DNA from: Nitrospinota bacterium
GTDB lineage: Bacteria > UBA8248 > JACPRG01
DNA: 10,881 nucleotides
Reading direction: 5' to 3'
NCBI GenBank assembly: GCA_030740135.1
Contig: JASLXW010000096.1
Coordinates: forward strand, 1 to 10,881
Each line of letters begins with the position of its first letter. Positions within the stretch are counted from its first letter, which is position 1. The notes below the pieces were generated by a model that saw only the letters and a program-made list of their open reading frames with translations, did no database searches and had not been told where the DNA came from. A program made the position numbers and the translations under genes. Positions 1-7,427 of the stretch are shown here, piece by piece.

Positions 1-1979
1 ATCAGCCCGCGCCTGCCCTGCCGCTCGGCCTCTTTGATCTCGCCGAACGTCCGGGCCGGGGCGATGGCGTCCCGGAAGGATTCGGGTCCGTCCAAGGTGT
101 AGGAGAACTCCTGCATCCCGATGGGCTTGGGCAGGAGGAATTGGAATTCGATTTTGAATTTCGCGTGGGGCTCGATCTTCAACACCGCGGTCTCCTGTCC
201 GGGGCGTTCGGAAATCACTTCAACGGGTGATTGAACCTTCAACGGTTCAAGGGACGCCTCCTGCTCGATGACGCCCGCCTCGTCGATGAGCCGGCAGAAT
301 TCCAGGGCCGATCCGTCCATGATGGGGATCTCGTTCTCGACCTTGATCAAGAGGTTGTGGACGCCGTAGGCGTGCAGGGTGGACATGAGGTGCTCGATGG
401 TCCGGACCTTGACGTTTCCCCGCTGAAGGGTGGTGGCGAAGTCCGTGGAGACCACGTTGTCCAAATGGGCCGGAACAGTCTCTTCCGTTGTGATGCTCCC
501 GAACCGGATCCCGCTGTCGGGCGGAAGGGGGGAGAGTATCAGGCCGGTTTTCAGTCCTAAATGGAGCCCTTGGCCGCTCAACAAGACGCTTTTTCCCAGG
601 GTCCGCTGGCTCACGCCGGCGCCCACCCGCCCCGAAGAGGCCTCCGGGCGGCCATCGGCGATCCCGGCGCGCAGGTCGCCTTCGGAGATTCCCAATTCGG
701 AAGCCGTTTTGCGGAGGTTCTCGTTGTTTTTCTTCAGATGCCCGAGCAGCGCGCCTCCCTCCCATTCCCGCCTCTCTCGGATCTGAACCTTCGGCCTGTC
801 TTCCGTCTCCTTTTCCTCAATCCCCCGCAACGCTCCGGGAAGGTCGTCCACTTCAACAACCTCTCCGGTCTCCCGGGCGATGAGCCACTCGATGGTGTTC
901 ATGAGTCCTTTGATGTTGTCGGGCCAAGCGTACTTCTCCATGGCTTCCATCGCCTGTTCGGCGATGACCGGACGTCGCAGGCCGTGATGGCTGCAATATT
1001 GCGAAAGAAAGTGCTCGCAGAGGCTGCGGATATCCTCCCAGCGCTCGCGCAGAGGCGGAACGCGGACGGGCTCGCGGTCGATCAGGGCCGTGCTTTCCCG
1101 ATCGAATAACTCTTTGATGGGCGTTGTTTGAAGATCGGCGGTTGTGGACAAAATGACCGCGGCCTTCATGGGAAGCGGATGACGTCCGCCCTCGCGGCGG
1201 AATTCGCCGGATTCGAGCGCCTCGGCCAACAAGACGGCGATTTCCGAATTCATCCTCTCCGCCCCATGAAGATAAACTGCACCCTCCCCGGCCGTTTCCA
1301 GCGTCCCGGCCCGAACCTCGCCGGAAGGCCCTTCAAATCCGAAGATCCGCTGCTTGAGAGACGCCGGATCGGAGGTCCCATCGTCGCAGTCCATGCGCAG
1401 GAAAGGTTGGCCGGCGCCCGACCGGCGCTCCTGAATCAGCCGGGCGACCAATTCCTTTCCGGTCCCGGTCTCCCCGTAAATCAACACAACGCCTTCGCCG
1501 GCGGCGCAGGATTCTATCGTCTGCCAAAGCTTGAACAAGGCTCGGCTTCGGCCAATCAACTCCGAGGACTGATCCAGACGGCCCCGGATCCCGGAATTTC
1601 CCCGGAGGAGCCGATGCTGGCGCACGGCCAACTCCACGGTGTGAACCACCTGGTCCAAGGACAGGGGTTTTTCAATGAAGCCAAACGCCCCGAGCTTTGT
1701 CGCCTTGACCGCGGTTTCGATGTTGGCATGACCGGACATCATGATGACCTCCAGGTCCGCTTGCTGCTTCCTCACCGCCTGGAGCGCCTGGATGCCGTTC
1801 AGCCCGGGTAGCCAGACATCGAGAAGGACCACATCCGGGACCACCCGGCCCAAAAGCGCCAGGGCCTCGTCCCCGTCGGACGCCTGAGAGGTGGTGTAAC
1901 CCTCGTCTTTGAGGATTCCCTCCAGGGACGACCGGATGCTCTTTTCGTCGTCTACGATCAGGATGTGACCCCGACTCAA
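1..1979 (-). CDS. lpxC: NtrX-like response regulator fused to LpxC (3' end outside window)
   Basis: One stop-free frame of 659 full codons runs off the left edge. Residues 1-120 are a complete receiver: acidic pair D10/D11, phospho-acceptor D54 (VLLDVWLPGLNG), S82, K104. Residues about 140-370 are a sigma54-type AAA+ domain with intact Walker A (GETGTGKE, 169-176), but there is no GAFTGA and Walker B reads AVYLHGAE where FLDEIG-like residues are expected. Residues 421-440 resemble a Fis-type helix-turn-helix. From residue 457 (SQRTLGKSVLLSGQGLH) the protein is LpxC, the UDP-3-O-acyl-GlcNAc deacetylase of lipid A synthesis: TIEHLMST supplies the catalytic Glu and first zinc His (E529, H530), then EIPIMDGSA and PARTFGEIKE. 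About a third of LpxC, including the other zinc ligands, lies outside. The TTG start is chosen because GGAGG sits 6 bases upstream and the receiver begins at once. The codons were followed across the junction and no stop or shift was found. Assignment of both halves is firm; the joint function is inferred. Confidence 0.9.
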   Translation of the reverse strand, partial: MSRGHILIVDDEKSIRSSLEGILKDEGYTTSQASDGDEALALLGRVVPDVVLLDVWLPGLNGIQALQAVRKQQADLEVIMMSGHANIETAVKATKLGAFGFIEKPLSLDQVVHTVELAVRQHRLLRGNSGIRGRLDQSSELIGRSRALFKLWQTIESCAAGEGVVLIYGETGTGKELVARLIQERRSGAGQPFLRMDCDDGTSDPASLKQRIFGFEGPSGEVRAGTLETAGEGAVYLHGAERMNSEIAVLLAEALESGEFRREGGRHPLPMKAAVILSTTADLQTTPIKELFDRESTALIDREPVRVPPLRERWEDIRSLCEHFLSQYCSHHGLRRPVIAEQAMEAMEKYAWPDNIKGLMNTIEWLIARETGEVVEVDDLPGALRGIEEKETEDRPKVQIRERREWEGGALLGHLKKNNENLRKTASELGISEGDLRAGIADGRPEASSGRVGAGVSQRTLGKSVLLSGQGLHLGLKTGLILSPLPPDSGIRFGSITTEETVPAHLDNVVSTDFATTLQRGNVKVRTIEHLMSTLHAYGVHNLLIKVENEIPIMDGSALEFCRLIDEAGVIEQEASLEPLKVQSPVEVISERPGQETAVLKIEPHAKFKIEFQFLLPKPIGMQEFSYTLDGPESFRDAIAPARTFGEIKEAERQGRRGL
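612..626 (-). promoter_or_regulatory. Candidate internal GTG starts for a free-standing LpxC
   Basis: Two in-frame GTG codons (626 and 614) lie in the linker just before the LpxC domain. The second gives GTG AGC CAG CGG ACC, close to the usual MIKQRTL-type LpxC N-terminus. Upstream purine runs (GGGGCGGGTGG) are only a weak Shine-Dalgarno match. The site is listed because it bears on whether LpxC is also made alone; the support is poor. Confidence 0.25.
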
Positions 1980-1985
1980 TGCGAT

Positions 1986-1992
1986 CCTCCCT
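1986..1992 (-). promoter_or_regulatory. Shine-Dalgarno of the regulator-LpxC gene (decides a TTG start)
   Basis: The minus strand reads AGGGAGG, then six bases, then TTG AGT CGG GGT. No ATG or GTG in this frame fits the receiver's N-terminus, which normally begins within a few residues of the ILIVDDE strand. The TTG at 1979 gives MSRGHILIVDDE, a typical receiver start. Confidence 0.75.
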
Positions 1993-2007
1993 CAATCAAA
2001 CCGAGAA

Positions 2008-2044
2008 GCGGGACATTGGAAAACCCCGCGACGCGTTACGCGGG
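2008..2044 (-). promoter_or_regulatory. Mutually exclusive hairpins upstream of the regulator-LpxC start
   Basis: On the minus-strand transcript CCCGCG (2039-2044) can pair with CGCGGG (2025-2030) across an 8-base loop, followed by GTTTTCC, resembling a weak terminator. Alternatively GCGGG (2025-2029) can pair with CCCGC (2008-2012) across a 12-base loop. The two stems share the same GCGGG, so only one can form. The arrangement resembles an attenuator, but the T-run is only four bases and GC-rich DNA makes such pairings by chance. Confidence 0.3.
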
Positions 2045-2069
2045 ACAGTCTCCGATTACCCGACAACCT

Positions 2070-2090
2070 CCCCGTGCGGGGAAAACCCCC
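2070..2090 (-). promoter_or_regulatory. Overlapping alternative stems in the leader
   Basis: The transcript contains GGGGG-TTTT-CCCC-GCAC-GGGG. The central CCCC can pair with the G-run on either side, giving two alternative hairpins. No clear U-tract follows, so a terminator is not supported. This is purely a sequence observation, and its role is unknown. Confidence 0.25.
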
Positions 2091-2281
2091 TTCGGCTCCG
2101 GCCGGTTGGCCCCCGTTCAGGGCAAGCACTGGCGGGCTCCCATCGGAACCGTGAGGCGCTATCGACATAAGTCATTGCAAATCCATATGTTATCAGCCTA
2201 TCGAAAGAAGCGGGAGGGTGCAAGGCCTTCCCCCGCAAGGATTGTAAGTGCCAAGACTCAAATAATGTTTCGGCGCTGAGG

Positions 2282-4567
2282 CTAGACCGCCAACCGGGAC
2301 CGGGAGGTCTCTCCGTTCAAGGGAAGGCGGATCTCGAACGTCGCCCCGTGCGGCGACCGCTCCCGGACCTCGATGGCGCCGTCGTGATCGGCGATGATTC
2401 GATGGACGATGGCCAGACCAAGGCCGGTTCCACGCCGCTTCGTCGTGAAATAGGGCAGGAACAACTGGCTGCGGTCCTCCGCCGAGATTCCCGGCCCGTC
2501 GTCACTGAACTCGATCTTCAACGTTTCCTGAAAATCGTCCCGGAAGGTCCGGATGACGAGATGCCCCCCCTGGTGCGTCGCGTCAATGGCGTTGTCGATC
2601 AGGTTGATGAACACGCGCTTCATCTGCTCTTCATCGACATGGACCTTCCCCAGCCGCTCATCGAAGTCGGTCTCGATGTCGAGCCCCTTCGGGTGCCCCT
2701 TGTAGAGCGCGACGGTTTCCCGGATCATGGTGCTCAGGCTGCAGAAGCAGGGCTGTGGCTCGGGCATGCGGGCGAACCGGGAAAATTCATTGACCAGCTC
2801 CATGAGCCCTTTCACCTGATTGATGATGACCGTCGTGCACTCCTGGAAAATTACGTCGAAGTCCGGGGAGGTTTCCTGATACTTTTTTCTCAACCGCTGC
2901 GTCGAGAGCTGGATGGGCGTCAGGGGGTTCTTGATCTCATGAGCGATCCCCTGTGCGACTTCCCGCCAAGCGGCGAGCTTCTGCGCCTTGAGCAGCTCCG
3001 TCAGGTCTTCGAACACCAAGACCATGCCCAGCTCTTTTCCGTCGCGGTCGGTCAAAACGCTGACGCTGATCAGCAGCGTCAGGAGCCGGCCGCCGACCGT
3101 GACGGGCCGCTGGGCGTCCAGGCGATCGAGACCGGCCCGGGCGATCTCCCGGAAGATCTCGCGCGCGGGATCGATGAGCGGCGGGGTGAACACCTGCCGG
3201 TAGTGAGAGCCCAGCGCGTTCGCCCCGTTGACGCCCAGCATCCGTTCCGCCGACCGGTTGATGGTGGTCACGCGTCCGCGCCGGTCGAGGGACACCACCC
3301 CGGCCCCGATCCGCTCCAGGACCCGTTCCATGTAAACCCGCCGGCTTTCCAGTTCGTCGTTGATCCGCTCGAGCCATTCCTTTCCCCGCTTGAGATCGGA
3401 GGTCATGGCGTTGAACGCGTCCACCAGATAGCCGATCTCGTCGTCGCCGCCCCGCTTCACGTGCGTATCGAGATTGCCTTCGGCCACCGATCGGGTGCCT
3501 TCGGCCAGGGCCTTGATGGGCTCGGTGATCCCGCGGGCCAAATAGAACCCGAACCAGATGGCCGAGAAGATGATCAACAGCGTAATCAGCAAAAATGTGA
3601 TGAGGTAGCTCAACTTGAGCGGGTCTTCGAACATTTCGAGCTGCTTATATTCGCGGTACGTTCCCACAACCGATTCCATCTTTTTCGTCAGGTCCAAAGG
3701 GATGAAACGCGACAGGACCAACAGGCCCAGCGTCCGTTTCTTCCCCGATCCGGCCTTCAGCGCCGTGACCGCGCGCACGACCCTTCCCGATCCGAGGCGC
3801 TTCCTTTCGATCACGTTCTTTCCGCTCAGAACCTTGTCGATCCGCTCAGGCGCGCGGCCCATCAGAAGCAGCCCGGCCGGGGCGTCCTTGTTCCGGGCGT
3901 TTAGAAAGGATTTTTGGTCGGCGGAAAAGACTTGCAGCCCGTCGAGCTGATGCTCACGCAACATAACCCCCAAGGCCGATTGCAAATCCGTCCGCGAGGC
4001 GGGGCGGGCCAGGTCGGCGATGTTAATCTTCCGGGCCAGGGTCGTCGCCAAACTGGACAACCGACTTTCCGTCTCCTCCGTGATCCGCCGCACCACGTCC
4101 TGGGAATCCTTCAGCGTTCTTTCCACCTGGGCGCTGAACCAGCTCTCGATGCTCCGGTTGATTAATCCGTTGGCGACGACAAAGAGCAGAATGGAGGGCG
4201 CCAGCGCCAATCCCACGAAGGCCATAACCAACTTGCTTCGGAACTTGGCGCCGATGGCCCCCTGACGCCGCTCGAAATAAAGCTTCAGGAGGTTTCGCAT
4301 CACCAGGAGGATCACCGCCAGCAACAAAATGATATTGACGTTGACCAGGGCGTAAACGATGACGTTGTTGGCGACCAAGTGGGTGGGATTGAACTCGAAA
4401 TAGATCCCGGTGATGGCGAGCAGGATGATGATGCAGACCATCCCCAGAATGATCCGCCGGACTCTCACCTTCGCGCGTTCGTTCATTCCGGTCGATTTCG
4501 TCTGCATGAAGCGTCCCGGCCGTCCCCGAAAAGACCGCCCTTTCCCCAAAACCCCTTTCACGGACAC
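2282..4567 (-). CDS. ntrY: NtrY-type membrane sensor histidine kinase
   Basis: This inner-membrane histidine kinase of the NtrY family would phosphorylate an NtrX-like receiver. Numbered from the GTG at 4567 (761 residues), hydrophobic segments lie at about 38-57, 67-91, 111-135 and 320-345, with an extracytoplasmic sensor region between the third and fourth. HAMP follows at about 345-398, PAS at about 410-525, then the H-box REVAQGIAHEIKNPLTPIQL with phospho-acceptor H543. The ATP-binding domain shows the N-box NLIDNAIDA (655-663), SDDGPGI with D690, and the lid RRGTGLGLAIV (712-722). All catalytic boxes are intact. The start is uncertain: ATG codons at 4507 and 4486 (the latter giving MNERAKVRVRR just before the first membrane helix) are credible; GTG 4567 has the better upstream purine run. 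The next gene downstream carries the matching receiver, fused to LpxC, which suggests an envelope-related output. The natural signal is unknown. Confidence 0.93.
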   Translation of the reverse strand: MSVKGVLGKGRSFRGRPGRFMQTKSTGMNERAKVRVRRIILGMVCIIILLAITGIYFEFNPTHLVANNVIVYALVNVNIILLLAVILLVMRNLLKLYFERRQGAIGAKFRSKLVMAFVGLALAPSILLFVVANGLINRSIESWFSAQVERTLKDSQDVVRRITEETESRLSSLATTLARKINIADLARPASRTDLQSALGVMLREHQLDGLQVFSADQKSFLNARNKDAPAGLLLMGRAPERIDKVLSGKNVIERKRLGSGRVVRAVTALKAGSGKKRTLGLLVLSRFIPLDLTKKMESVVGTYREYKQLEMFEDPLKLSYLITFLLITLLIIFSAIWFGFYLARGITEPIKALAEGTRSVAEGNLDTHVKRGGDDEIGYLVDAFNAMTSDLKRGKEWLERINDELESRRVYMERVLERIGAGVVSLDRRGRVTTINRSAERMLGVNGANALGSHYRQVFTPPLIDPAREIFREIARAGLDRLDAQRPVTVGGRLLTLLISVSVLTDRDGKELGMVLVFEDLTELLKAQKLAAWREVAQGIAHEIKNPLTPIQLSTQRLRKKYQETSPDFDVIFQECTTVIINQVKGLMELVNEFSRFARMPEPQPCFCSLSTMIRETVALYKGHPKGLDIETDFDERLGKVHVDEEQMKRVFINLIDNAIDATHQGGHLVIRTFRDDFQETLKIEFSDDGPGISAEDRSQLFLPYFTTKRRGTGLGLAIVHRIIADHDGAIEVRERSPHGATFEIRLPLNGETSRSRLAV

Positions 4568-4616
4568 GCCCGGGGCCTTCCCGGATCCAATCCGGCATTA
4601 CCTCTTGATTTACGGT

Positions 4617-4645
4617 ATGTTAGGGAGTTCAGATCCCGCGGGCAA
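4617..4645 (-). promoter_or_regulatory. Candidate sigma70-type promoter for ntrY
   Basis: In the 85-base mutS-ntrY gap the minus strand has TTGCCC (4640-4645), exactly 17 bases, then TAACAT (4617-4622). Each hexamer matches the E. coli consensus at four of six positions and the spacing is optimal. A transcript would begin around 4610, leaving a leader of about 40 bases before GTG 4567. The match is moderate and the host's own consensus is unknown. Confidence 0.35.
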
Positions 4646-4652
4646 GGCTAAA

Positions 4653-7427
4653 TCACGCGGGACCGTCATCCCCCATGACATTCCGCTTCAGCAGGTGCAG
4701 AAGATTCAACGCCTCGATCGGCGTCATCTGATTCGGGTCCGCCTTCTTCAGCGCGCGCAAACACTCGGAATCCTCAGGTCGAAAAAGGCCCAGTTGAGGA
4801 GAGTCCACCGGGGGCGGCGTCCGCGGCGCGCTCTCTTTTTCCCGGCCCTCGAAGGTCGCGAGGATTTGGGCCGCCCGCTCCAAGGTCTCCGCCGGAAACC
4901 CCGCCAGACGCGCCACGTGAATGCCGTAACTCCGGTCCGAAGCCCCCTCGACCACTTGACGGAGAAAAACAACGCTCCCCTGGTATTCCCGCGACAGCAT
5001 GGTTAGATTCTTCACCCGGGGCAGCCGCTTGGTCAGCTCGGCCAGTTCGTGATAATGGGTGGCGAACAACGTCCGCGGCCCGCTGTCCCCGGCGCCGTGA
5101 AGGTGCTCGGCCACCGCCCAGGCGATGCTGATCCCGTCGAAGGTCGAGGTGCCGCGCCCGATCTCGTCCAGGATGACCAGGCTCCGGGGGCCGGCGTGGT
5201 GCAGGATGTAGGCGGTTTCCACCATCTCAACCATGAACGTGCTCTGCCCCCGTTGCAGCCGGTCGTGCGCCCCGACCCGCGTAAAGATCCGGTCGACGAG
5301 GCCGACGCGGGCGGAGGCGGCCGGAACGAAGCTTCCCGCCTGGGTCAGAAGGACGATCAGCGCCACTTGGCGGATGTAAGTGGATTTGCCCGCCATGTTG
5401 GGCCCGGTCACCACCAAAATCTGCCGGTCGGACGCGCTCAGGTCCGTATCGTTCGGGACGAACCGCTCCTCCGCCGCCGCAGGCGAGCGTTCGAGAACCG
5501 GATGCCGCCCCTCCCGAATGACAACGGCCCCGGACGTGTTCACCTCCGGCTCGACGTAGTCGTTCCGGATGGCCGTTTCGGCGAACCCGGAAAGGACGTC
5601 GAGCTCCGCGATCCGCTCCGCCGCTTTTTGAATCCTCTCCGTTTCGGCCAGAACCGCCCCGCGGACTTCCTGGAAGACCTCGTGCTCCAACTCCCGGGAG
5701 CGGGCCTCGGCCTCGAGAACTTCCTCCTCGGTCTTCTTCAGCGCGGGCGTGACATACCGCTCGGCATGGGTCAGCGTCTGCCGCCGGGTGTAATCGGCCG
5801 GGACGTTCGCCTCCGAGCGTTTGCTCACTTCGATGCAGTAGCCGAAGACTTTGTTGTAGACGATCTTGAGGGCCTTGATCCCCGTCCGTTCTCGTTCTTG
5901 TTCTTCATAAGACCGAAGCCAGGATTTCGCCCCCTTGCTCAACTCCGTCAGGCGGTCGAGATCGGGATGGAATCCCTGCCGGATAAGGCCCCCCTCCCGC
6001 AGGGACAGCGGCGGCTCCTCGACGATGGCCGCGTCGATTCCCGCGCCCACGTCGGAGAGGTCGTCCCAATCCCCGAGTTGATTTCGGATGATTTCCGCCT
6101 CGAGATCCCCCAAGGCCTCCCGGGCGGCGGGCAGCGCGTCGAGAGACCGGCCCAGGTGGCGGAGGTCGCGCGCGTTGCCGGCCCCCAGGTGAAGCCGCGC
6201 CAGAAGTCTTTCCAGGTCTCCGATTCGGTCCAGGGCGCCACGCAGCGCTTCGAGGGCCCCGCCGCTCTCCTTGAACGCCCGAACGGCTTCCAGGCGGGCC
6301 TGGACGTCCTCGATCCGAATGAGTGGATGCAGGAGCCAGTCCCTGAGCTTTCGGCCGCCCATCGGGGTGATCGTCCGGTCCATCACCTGAAGAAGCGTCC
6401 CGCTCCGCTCCCCCTCGGGGCCGGAGCGCAGGATCTCCAGATTGCGCTGCGTGGCGGCGTCCAGGAGCATTCTTTCCCGGCGGAATTCGGCGCGCGGCGG
6501 CCGCAAGTGTCCGAGCCGGTCGCCCTGGGTCTCGCGCAGGTAATGATAGAGCGCCCCGGCCGCGCCGACGCCCAGGGGCATGTCGCTCAGACCCAGCCCA
6601 TCGAGGGAGCCGAGACCGAATCCCGACCGCAGGGCCCGCTCTCCTTCCTCCGGATCGAAGGTCCACGAAGGCCGTACGCTGATCAAAGCGCCGCCGGCCT
6701 CCTGTGATTCCGGAAACGGCGGGGGGACATCGGGACCGCCCGCCGCCTCCCCTTCCGGCAGCAAAACCTCCTTGGGGTCCAGGTCGGCCCATTCATCGGA
6801 CAGGGCGGCATGCCGCCCTTCGCCTTCCAGCTGAAGCGCCCGGAACTCCCCCGTGGACAGGTCCGCAAAGGCAAGGCCGATGGCCCGGTCGCCGCGGGAC
6901 AGGGCGGCAAGGAAGTTTCCGCTCTTGGACTCGAGGACCTGCGGCTGCGTCGCGGTCCCGGGAGAAACCACCTGGACGACTTCCCGCCGGACGAGGCCCT
7001 TGGCCTTTTTCGGGTCTTCCACCTGCTCGCAGACGGCCACGCGAAATCCAGCTTTGACCAGCCGGGCGATGTATCCCTCGACAGCGTGGTGGGGAAATCC
7101 GCACATCGGCACTTTTCCCTGGGCGTCGTCGTGGCGGGACGTCAGGGCGAGATCCAGAACGGATGCGGCCCGCTCCGCGTCTTCGTAGAACATTTCGAAG
7201 AAGTCCCCCATCCGGAAGAACAGGACGGCGTCCGGATGCTCGCTCTTGAGGGAGCGATACTGGCGCATCATCGGCGTCAAGGCGGGGCCTTCGGGGCGCG
7301 TCCTGGACGGCGGACCGGCGGGCGCAGCGGTCTTTCCATCCCCGGGGACGGAGATAGAATCGGCCGAAACGGGATCAGGGGACGGCCGGGCGGTTTTCCC
7401 GGGGGTGGGGCTCTCGGACATCTTCAT
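4653..7427 (-). CDS. mutS: DNA mismatch repair ATPase MutS
   Basis: MutS recognises base mismatches and small loops and recruits MutL. In 924 residues: mismatch-binding domain with RMGDFFEMF holding the Phe-x-Glu wedge (F76, E78), connector and lever domains (about 160-640), and the ATPase with Walker A GPNMAGKST (675-683), Walker B LVILDEIGRGTSTFDG (from 750) and ATHYHEL (789-795). QLGLF (878-882) fits the beta-clamp-binding consensus, and TPIEALNLLHLLK (902-914) is the normal C-terminal tail. The protein is full length and intact. The oddity is the N-terminus: about 50 proline-rich residues precede LTPMMRQY, where most MutS proteins start. Alternative starts are ATG 7421 (GGAAG six bases upstream) and TTG 7280, which gives MTPMMRQY and would remove the overlap with lapA. 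The chosen start is the longest. Confidence 0.97.
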   Translation of the reverse strand: MKMSESPTPGKTARPSPDPVSADSISVPGDGKTAAPAGPPSRTRPEGPALTPMMRQYRSLKSEHPDAVLFFRMGDFFEMFYEDAERAASVLDLALTSRHDDAQGKVPMCGFPHHAVEGYIARLVKAGFRVAVCEQVEDPKKAKGLVRREVVQVVSPGTATQPQVLESKSGNFLAALSRGDRAIGLAFADLSTGEFRALQLEGEGRHAALSDEWADLDPKEVLLPEGEAAGGPDVPPPFPESQEAGGALISVRPSWTFDPEEGERALRSGFGLGSLDGLGLSDMPLGVGAAGALYHYLRETQGDRLGHLRPPRAEFRRERMLLDAATQRNLEILRSGPEGERSGTLLQVMDRTITPMGGRKLRDWLLHPLIRIEDVQARLEAVRAFKESGGALEALRGALDRIGDLERLLARLHLGAGNARDLRHLGRSLDALPAAREALGDLEAEIIRNQLGDWDDLSDVGAGIDAAIVEEPPLSLREGGLIRQGFHPDLDRLTELSKGAKSWLRSYEEQERERTGIKALKIVYNKVFGYCIEVSKRSEANVPADYTRRQTLTHAERYVTPALKKTEEEVLEAEARSRELEHEVFQEVRGAVLAETERIQKAAERIAELDVLSGFAETAIRNDYVEPEVNTSGAVVIREGRHPVLERSPAAAEERFVPNDTDLSASDRQILVVTGPNMAGKSTYIRQVALIVLLTQAGSFVPAASARVGLVDRIFTRVGAHDRLQRGQSTFMVEMVETAYILHHAGPRSLVILDEIGRGTSTFDGISIAWAVAEHLHGAGDSGPRTLFATHYHELAELTKRLPRVKNLTMLSREYQGSVVFLRQVVEGASDRSYGIHVARLAGFPAETLERAAQILATFEGREKESAPRTPPPVDSPQLGLFRPEDSECLRALKKADPNQMTPIEALNLLHLLKRNVMGDDGPA

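Larger units (their letters stand above)
1980..2281 (-). other. 302-base non-coding leader between ntrY and the regulator-LpxC gene
   Basis: No protein gene is supported here. Read on the minus strand, the gap has a TACAAT -10-like hexamer (2241-2246) without a good -35, then several potential hairpins: GGTTCC-GATG-GGAGCC (2135-2150), a GCCC/GGGC stem near 2108-2123, CCCC-GCAC-GGGG (2070-2081) overlapping GGGG-GTTTT-CCCC (2078-2090), and two competing stems near the start codon (2008-2044). It is by far the longest gap in an otherwise compact cluster and sits before the gene for a tightly controlled enzyme. A regulatory leader RNA is possible. I could not match it to a riboswitch consensus I know. 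Confidence 0.4.

Noticed and set aside
247..1109. ORFs on both strands overlapping the LpxC and AAA+ regions
   Set aside because: They are Arg/Pro/Gly-rich shadow frames; the minus-strand frame through LpxC and the regulator carries all recognisable motifs.
2018..2090. Degenerate type I-E CRISPR array
   Set aside because: Only two partial copies sharing about ten bases, no third unit and no cas genes in the window.
2056..2238. 60-codon minus-strand ORF in the ntrY-regulator gap
   Set aside because: It needs a TTG start without a good Shine-Dalgarno, has no recognisable family and lies across the inverted repeats, so coding is not supported.
2231..2252. Possible sigma54 promoter (TGGCAC ... 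TTGC) upstream of the regulator-LpxC gene
   Set aside because: Nine bases separate TGGCAC from TTGC, whereas the -24/-12 promoter needs five; the GG to GC distance is four bases too long.
2348..3904. 518-codon plus-strand ORF opposite ntrY
   Set aside because: It is antisense to a gene with every kinase motif intact; its protein has no recognisable domain and the low-complexity composition typical of antisense frames in GC-rich DNA.
4023..4598. 191-codon minus-strand ORF with AGAGG before ATG 4598
   Set aside because: It overlaps the ntrY 5' half in another frame, its spacing to AGAGG is only two bases, and it lacks the membrane helices and kinase-family character seen in the ntrY frame.
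5049..6707. 552-codon plus-strand ORF opposite mutS
   Set aside because: It is an antisense shadow of a full-length MutS, without recognisable domain or ribosome-binding site.
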